36,158 nt of DNA, from assembly GCA_958427375.1 (NCBI GenBank), contig CAUABY010000001.1, positions 1-36,158 on the forward strand, written 5' to 3'. The notes under the pieces were generated by a model. That model was given only the letters and a program-made list of their open reading frames with translations, ran no database searches and was not told the origin of the DNA. Every line of letters starts with the position of its first letter. Within the stretch, counting starts at the first letter, position 1. Below, one piece after another: positions 32,158-36,158 of the stretch. Both the position numbers and the translations under genes were made by a program. The DNA comes from an uncultured Eubacteriales bacterium (GTDB lineage Bacteria > Bacillota > Clostridia > Oscillospirales > Oscillospiraceae).

Positions 32158-32196
32158 AGAGTGATAAATTATTTGGTAAAGCAGAGGCGGCTTTCG

Positions 32197-34068
32197 ATGA
32201 TAAAGTACGATGCGGGAAAATGCGATATAGCGGTTATCGGCGCGGGTCACGCGGGGATTGAGGCAGCTTTGGCCGCGGCGCGGCTGGGGCTTGACACGGT
32301 GTGCTTCACGGTCAATCTTGACAGCGTGGGCAACATGCCCTGCAACCCGGCCATAGGCGGCACGGGCAAGGGGCATCTTGTGCGCGAGCTGGACGCGCTC
32401 GGCGGCGAGATGGCAAAGGCCGCGGACAAGGCCTGTATACAGTACCGCATGCTTAATCTCGGCAAGGGTCCGGCGGTACACTCACTGCGCGCGCAGGCCG
32501 ACAGGCGGCGCTATCAGGAGGTAATGAAGCACACTCTTGAGCTTCAGGAAAATCTGCGCGTCAAGCAGGCCGAGGTTGTCGATATCGGCGTTGAGGATGG
32601 GCGCGTTGTGTCCGTGACGACGCGCACGGGCGCGGTGTACGCCTGCCGCGCCGCGATTATCGCCAGCGGCACTTACCTTGGCGGGCGCACTATCGTGGGC
32701 GAGGTGCTCACAAGCTCCGGCCCGGACGGGCTGGCCGCGGCGACTGATCTGTCCCCCCGGCTTGCCGAGCTCGGCCTCTCCATGCGCCGCTTCAAAACCG
32801 GCACTCCCCCGCGCGTCAACGCACGCACGGTGGACTTTTCAAAGATGGAGCTCCAGCCCGGTGACGAGCAGCCGGAGGCTTTCTCCTTCACCGCCGGGCA
32901 TACGCCCGTCAACCGTGCTGTCTGCTATCTCACCTACACCAACGAACACACGCACGAGATAATCCGCGCCAACCTTGACCGCAGTCCCATCTACTCCGGC
33001 GTGATTGAGGGCGTGGGGCCGCGCTACTGTCCAAGCATTGAGACCAAGGTGATGACCTTTGCCGACAAGCCGCGCCACCAGCTCTTTGTCGAGCCGATGG
33101 GGCTGAACACCGAGGAGCTGTACATTCAGGGCTTCTCCTCTTCCCTGCCGGAGGAGGTGCAGATTGAGATGCTGCACACCATACCGGGGCTTGAGCACGC
33201 GGAGATGACGCGCTGTGCCTATGCCATAGAATATGACTGCGTCGACCCGACGGAGCTTTACGCCACGCTGGAGACGAAAAAGGTCTCCGGCCTATATGGC
33301 GCGGGGCAGTTCAACGGTTCTTCCGGCTATGAGGAGGCGGCGGTGCAGGGCTTTGTCGCAGGGGTGAACGCCGCGCTGAAAATAAAGGGCGAGGCGCCGC
33401 TCATCCTGCGCCGCTCCGACGGGTATATAGGCACGCTCATTGACGACCTTGTAACCAAGGGCACGAACGAGCCCTACCGCATGATGACCTCACGCAGTGA
33501 GTACCGCCTTTTGCACCGGCAGGACAACGCCGACCAGCGCCTTGCGCACATTGGGCGGCGCATCGGCCTTGTGTCGGAGGCGCGCTATCAGCAGGTGCTG
33601 GATAAATACGCCGCTGTGGATGCGGAGCTGACGCGCCTTGAGAACACCCACGCCGCGCCCAGCGCCGAGCTTGACGCGATACTCAGCGCAAGGGGCAGCA
33701 CCCCGGTTACCACCGGCATTTCCCTTGCCGGGCTCATCCGCCGCCCGCAGCTGAGCTATGCGGACACCGCGCCATTTGACCCGGCGCGCCCCGCGCTCCC
33801 GCGCGCGGTTTGTGAGCAGGTGGAGCTCAGGCTCAAGTACGACGGGTATATAAAGCGGCAGCTCAAGCAGGTGGAGGAATTCACCAGGATGGAGGAGCGC
33901 CCGCTCCCGGCGGACATAGATTATGACATGGTGCCGGGGCTTCGCATAGAGGCGCGCGAGAAGCTAAAGCGCATACGCCCGGCGAGCTTCGGACAGGCCA
34001 GCCGCATTTCCGGCGTATCCCCGGCGGACGTGTCGGTGCTGATGATATACACCGAGAGCAAAAAATAA
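32197..34068 (+). CDS. mnmG: tRNA uridine-5-carboxymethylaminomethyl modification enzyme MnmG (GidA)
   Basis: 623 residues. With MnmE, MnmG adds a carboxymethylaminomethyl group to U34 of several tRNAs. The FAD motif is IGAGHAGIEAA (about residues 14-24), then NMPCNPAIGGTGKGHLVRELDALGG; the second cysteine block is GPRYCPSIETKV; GQFNGSSGYEEAAVQG follows in the FAD domain. The C-terminal domain has YDGYIKRQLKQVEEF and RPASFGQASRISGVSPADVSVL. GAGG lies 9 bases before the ATG at 32197; an earlier in-frame start has no such site. It is followed 24 bases later by mnmA. Confidence 0.96.
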   Translation: MIKYDAGKCDIAVIGAGHAGIEAALAAARLGLDTVCFTVNLDSVGNMPCNPAIGGTGKGHLVRELDALGGEMAKAADKACIQYRMLNLGKGPAVHSLRAQADRRRYQEVMKHTLELQENLRVKQAEVVDIGVEDGRVVSVTTRTGAVYACRAAIIASGTYLGGRTIVGEVLTSSGPDGLAAATDLSPRLAELGLSMRRFKTGTPPRVNARTVDFSKMELQPGDEQPEAFSFTAGHTPVNRAVCYLTYTNEHTHEIIRANLDRSPIYSGVIEGVGPRYCPSIETKVMTFADKPRHQLFVEPMGLNTEELYIQGFSSSLPEEVQIEMLHTIPGLEHAEMTRCAYAIEYDCVDPTELYATLETKKVSGLYGAGQFNGSSGYEEAAVQGFVAGVNAALKIKGEAPLILRRSDGYIGTLIDDLVTKGTNEPYRMMTSRSEYRLLHRQDNADQRLAHIGRRIGLVSEARYQQVLDKYAAVDAELTRLENTHAAPSAELDAILSARGSTPVTTGISLAGLIRRPQLSYADTAPFDPARPALPRAVCEQVELRLKYDGYIKRQLKQVEEFTRMEERPLPADIDYDMVPGLRIEAREKLKRIRPASFGQASRISGVSPADVSVLMIYTESKK

Positions 34069-34092
34069 AAAGCCGCGCCGCGGCTTTGCAAT

Positions 34093-35112
34093 ATGAATGA
34101 GAGGTCTATGAAGAAAGTAGTTTTGGGTTTTTCCGGCGGGGTGGATTCCGCCGTGTGCGCGGTGCTTCTCAGGCACGCCGGGTATGAGGTGCAGGGACTG
34201 TACATGGACAACGCGGACGAGGCCGCGCTTCGCGACGCAGTGCAAACCGCGGAGTTTATCGGCATCCCGCTTGAGGTGGCCGAGGTGCGCCGCGAGCTTG
34301 AAGAGCATGTGTGTACGCCGTTCACGCGCTCATATCTTCAAGGCGAGACGCCTAACCCCTGCGTTGTCTGCAACCCCGCGGTCAAGTTCAAAACTCTCTG
34401 TGCCGCGGCTGACCGGCTGGGCGCGGACTATGTCGCCACGGGGCACTATGCCCGCGCTGAGGGCACGGGCGCTATATATAAGGGCCGCCCGGCGAACGAC
34501 CAGACCTATATGCTCTGCCGCCTAACGCGCGAGCAGGCCGCGCGCGTCATCTTCCCGCTTGGCGCTTATGAGAAGAGCGAGACGCGCGCTATGGCGGAGG
34601 AGTTTGCCCTGCCGGTGGCGCACAAGGGCGACAGCATGGAAATCTGCTTCATCCCGGACAGGGATTATATCTCGTGGCTCGGCGGGCGCGCGGCGCTCCC
34701 CGGCGCGGGTGACTTCGTTTTTCACGGCGAGGTTGTCGGCCAACACGAGGGCATCTATCGCTACACGGTCGGCCAGCGCCGCGCCGGGCTTATTGACGAG
34801 CGAAAGGTGTACATTTCGCGCATCGACGCGGCGAACAACACCATAGAGCTCGCGCTCTGGGAGGAGCTGTTCAAAACCGAGGTCACGGCGCGCAATTTCA
34901 ACTGGCTCATTGACCCGCCGCAAACGCCGATACGCGCCACCGTGCGTGTACGGCACACCAAGTGGGAAAACCCGCCCTGCACCGCGTATGTCGACGGCGA
35001 CTATGTGCGCATCGAGTGTGACGAGCCTGTGCGCGCCCCGGCGGCGGGGCAGTCCGCCGTTTTATACGATGGTGACAGGCTCCTCGGCGGCGGCTTCATC
35101 GTACAGGGCTGA
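34093..35112 (+). CDS. mnmA: tRNA-specific 2-thiouridylase MnmA
   Basis: 339 residues. It uses sulfur from a cysteine desulfurase to make 2-thiouridine at position 34 of Glu, Gln and Lys tRNAs. The PP-loop is SGGVDS (14-19), the active cysteines are Cys90 (TPNPCVVCN) and Cys185 (SMEICFIPD), and YTVGQRRAGL lies in the central domain. The start is uncertain: the ATG at 34093 has no ribosome-binding site, while the one at 34108 has GAGAGG only 3 bases away. A GC-rich hairpin (AAAGCCGC/GCGGCTTT) fills the 24-base gap after mnmG. It acts on the same nucleotide as MnmG, so the pairing is functionally coherent. Confidence 0.95.
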   Translation: MNERSMKKVVLGFSGGVDSAVCAVLLRHAGYEVQGLYMDNADEAALRDAVQTAEFIGIPLEVAEVRRELEEHVCTPFTRSYLQGETPNPCVVCNPAVKFKTLCAAADRLGADYVATGHYARAEGTGAIYKGRPANDQTYMLCRLTREQAARVIFPLGAYEKSETRAMAEEFALPVAHKGDSMEICFIPDRDYISWLGGRAALPGAGDFVFHGEVVGQHEGIYRYTVGQRRAGLIDERKVYISRIDAANNTIELALWEELFKTEVTARNFNWLIDPPQTPIRATVRVRHTKWENPPCTAYVDGDYVRIECDEPVRAPAAGQSAVLYDGDRLLGGGFIVQG

Positions 35113-35195
35113 TGACGTATAGGCTGACAGCGGCGCGAGGGAATAGCACAGGAAAGTATCGCGCAGGCAGAGAATATGATATGTCGAAAATGTTA

Positions 35196-35232
35196 AAAAG
35201 GCAGACGCGGTATTAAAGCGTCCGCCTTTTCT
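35196..35232 (+). terminator. Intrinsic terminator of mnmG-mnmA
   Basis: AAAAGGCAGACGC pairs with GCGTCCGCCTTTT (one mismatch) and is followed by CTG, so the T-run is inside the stem end. It lies about 85 bases after the mnmA stop. Confidence 0.7.
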
Positions 35233-35294
35233 GTATGCTTAAGCCAAGTGGCATTTAATCCCGCCTTCGGGTGCTGGTTTAGGTTAAGCTCAGC

Positions 35295-35573
35295 TTATTC
35301 GTCGGCAAAAACCTCTGTCATTATCCTTGCCCCAAGCCGAAAGCCGCTGACAAACATTTCCGACAGCTCATATAACATGACGTCAAGCCGCTCATCCATG
35401 ATTTCACCAAAGCGCTTGTCGAGCGGCGGATCCAATTTGCTCAGCATTTCCATGAATTCCTCATAGTGCGCCTCATTTTCCCGGCGGAGCCTGCGGTATT
35501 CCCCTCCTTTCGCGGCATACTGCTCCGCCGGGTATATCCTGCCAAAATAAAGCTGTTCCAGCACGCTTTCCAC
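35295..35573 (-). CDS. DUF6809-like hypothetical protein
   Basis: 92 residues. I recognise the pattern MESVLEQLYFGRIYPAEQY, a middle helix and the end FVSGFRLGARIMTEVF as that of a small helical family common in Oscillospiraceae, DUF6809. Its function is unknown. The GTG start at 35573 has a GAGGGGGG ribosome-binding site 8 bases away. It is divergent from the ribbon-helix-helix gene, with the repeat-rich intergenic region between them. Confidence 0.65.
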   Translation of the reverse strand: MESVLEQLYFGRIYPAEQYAAKGGEYRRLRRENEAHYEEFMEMLSKLDPPLDKRFGEIMDERLDVMLYELSEMFVSGFRLGARIMTEVFADE

Positions 35574-35605
35574 TTTTTTGACCCCCCTCTTTTCAATTCA
35601 GCAAT

Positions 35606-35652
35606 ATGTATTACGTATTATGTATTCATATACTATCATATGTTATATGAAT
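35606..35652. promoter_or_regulatory. Repeat-rich intergenic region between divergent DUF6809 and RHH genes
   Basis: Three tandem 7-base units, ATGTATT, ACGTATT, ATGTATT (35606-35626), are followed by a perfect 9-base inverted repeat, ATTCATATA (35624-35632) and TATATGAAT (35644-35652). Short tandem repeats are the usual binding sites of ribbon-helix-helix proteins, so autoregulation by the product of the gene at 35713 is likely but unproven. Confidence 0.6.
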
Positions 35653-35712
35653 GTCAAGTTATTTTGTTTATAATAATCTCATATATGTAATACAAAAATA
35701 CAGAGGTGTAAC

Positions 35713-35919
35713 ATGGCAGATAAATTTATAGTACGTCGGAAGAGATACGAGCGCAAGGAAGATAAATCCGTAGTTATGACCCTGCGGATGGACAGGGAAT
35801 TGCAGGAGGAATTTGACGCTCTCGCGGCGAAGAGCGACCGCTCCCGCAATGAGCTTATGTGCATGGCGCTGCGCTATGCCTTGGACAATCTGGAGTTCAT
35901 CCCGGATGACGGCAAATAA
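35713..35919 (+). CDS. Ribbon-helix-helix (Arc/CopG-type) protein
   Basis: 68 residues. A basic N-terminus (RRKRYERK) is followed by a beta strand SVVMTLRM, helix DRELQEEFDALAAKSD and helix SRNELMCMALRYALDNLEF, the classic ribbon-helix-helix DNA-binding fold that works as a dimer. The AGAGGT ribosome-binding site is 6 bases before the ATG. Such proteins may be stand-alone repressors or antitoxins; no toxin gene is visible beside it. The likely operator is the repeat-rich region just upstream. Confidence 0.85.
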   Translation: MADKFIVRRKRYERKEDKSVVMTLRMDRELQEEFDALAAKSDRSRNELMCMALRYALDNLEFIPDDGK

Positions 35920-35920
35920 A

Positions 35921-35969
35921 AAAGCAAAAAACAGCGGGAGAAATCACGAATCCATGCTTTCTCCCGCTG
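35921..35969 (-). terminator. Intrinsic terminator for a minus-strand transcript from beyond the right edge
   Basis: CAGCGGGAGAAA (35932-35943) and TTTCTCCCGCTG (35958-35969) form a perfect 12-base stem. On the minus strand it is followed by TTTTTTGCTTTTTT, an excellent U-tract; on the plus strand there is none. It lies right after the RHH stop codon. Confidence 0.75.
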
Positions 35970-36049
35970 ATTAAGCTAAGCTTCGATTCTCCCCTGCTTC
36001 AGCTGACATTTTGACTTTTTGCCGCAAACGGTATACTGTTAAACCACAA

Positions 36050-36074
36050 AGAGCAATGACCTACGGTCAGCTCT
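36050..36074. other. Hairpin in right-edge non-coding stretch
   Basis: AGAGC-TGACC pairs with GGTCA-GCTCT (AA bulge) around TAC. No gene is seen between 35920 and the right edge; the stretch consists largely of such hairpins. Confidence 0.5.
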
Positions 36075-36090
36075 TCAAAGTAAAAATTTC

Positions 36091-36158
36091 AAGGGGATAC
36101 AGCAAAATGCTGTATCCCCTTCAGCTTGTCAAAAAAGTCTTTTTTGACTTTTTTGACC
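36091..36158. repeat. Strong hairpin followed by GTC/A6/T6 repeats at the right edge
   Basis: AAGGGGATACAGCA (36091-36104) and TGCTGTATCCCCTT (36108-36121) form a perfect 14-base stem. It is followed by GTCAAAAAA and TTTTTTGAC (36128-36148), then TTTTTTGACC. The whole looks like a terminator or a dispersed non-coding repeat and is cut by the window edge. Confidence 0.6.

Overview
The window looks like part of a chromosome from a fairly GC-rich anaerobic Firmicute, most likely class Clostridia and an Oscillospiraceae-like gut bacterium. This is inferred from clostridial-type genes (IscR-like regulator with IscS and IscU, MtaB, DUF6809, 2-hydroxyacyl-CoA dehydratase, a ferredoxin-dependent 2-oxoacid oxidoreductase), strong AGGAGG ribosome-binding sites and sigma-A type promoters. 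No rRNA, tRNA, CRISPR array, transposase or prophage genes were seen. Most of the window reads as ordinary core chromosome with several compact metabolic operons.

Layout. At 1-526 (minus) is the 5' part of a 2-hydroxyacyl-CoA dehydratase subunit that runs off the left edge. 717-5474 (minus) holds mtaB, then a serC-serA-alaX operon: serine synthesis coupled to an enzyme that removes mischarged aminoacyl-tRNA(Ala). 5532-6662 is a cysteine desulfurase of a non-housekeeping type. 6812-8095 (minus) is an AI-2E/PerM-type exporter. After a 360-base gap with a cluster of DnaA-box-like words come a D,D-carboxypeptidase and pgi. 11221-13694 is a two-component system with a divergent PepSY protein, and 13931-14584 is an unusually short thymidylate-synthase-like protein. 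14646-17077 (minus) is a polar amino acid ABC importer. 17323-19496 is iscR-like/iscS/iscU. 19726-21609 is a YtrA-type GntR regulator with a two-gene ABC exporter.

The most distinctive region is 21689-30522 (minus). An IclR regulator gene precedes an eight-gene run: ferredoxin, alpha, beta and gamma subunits of a 2-oxoacid:ferredoxin oxidoreductase, a sodium:solute symporter, a D-2-hydroxyacid dehydrogenase, a HadA/FldA-like class III CoA-transferase and an MFS transporter. Two matching palindromes, one overlapping a -10 box, lie just before this run. Together these could import a 2-hydroxy or 2-oxo acid, oxidise it to acyl-CoA with reduced ferredoxin, recycle CoA by transfer, and export the acid product, as in Stickland-type fermentation of branched or aromatic amino acids. 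The dehydratase at the left edge could supply the reductive branch, but it is a separate transcription unit about 21 kb away.

The right end holds a predicted surface protein with an Ig-like part and a Cys/His module, then mnmG and mnmA (two enzymes that modify U34 of the same tRNAs), a DUF6809 protein divergent from a ribbon-helix-helix regulator, and a non-coding stretch dense in hairpins. A hairpin element occurs twice in opposite orientation (6751-6785 and 11010-11044), each time between convergent genes.
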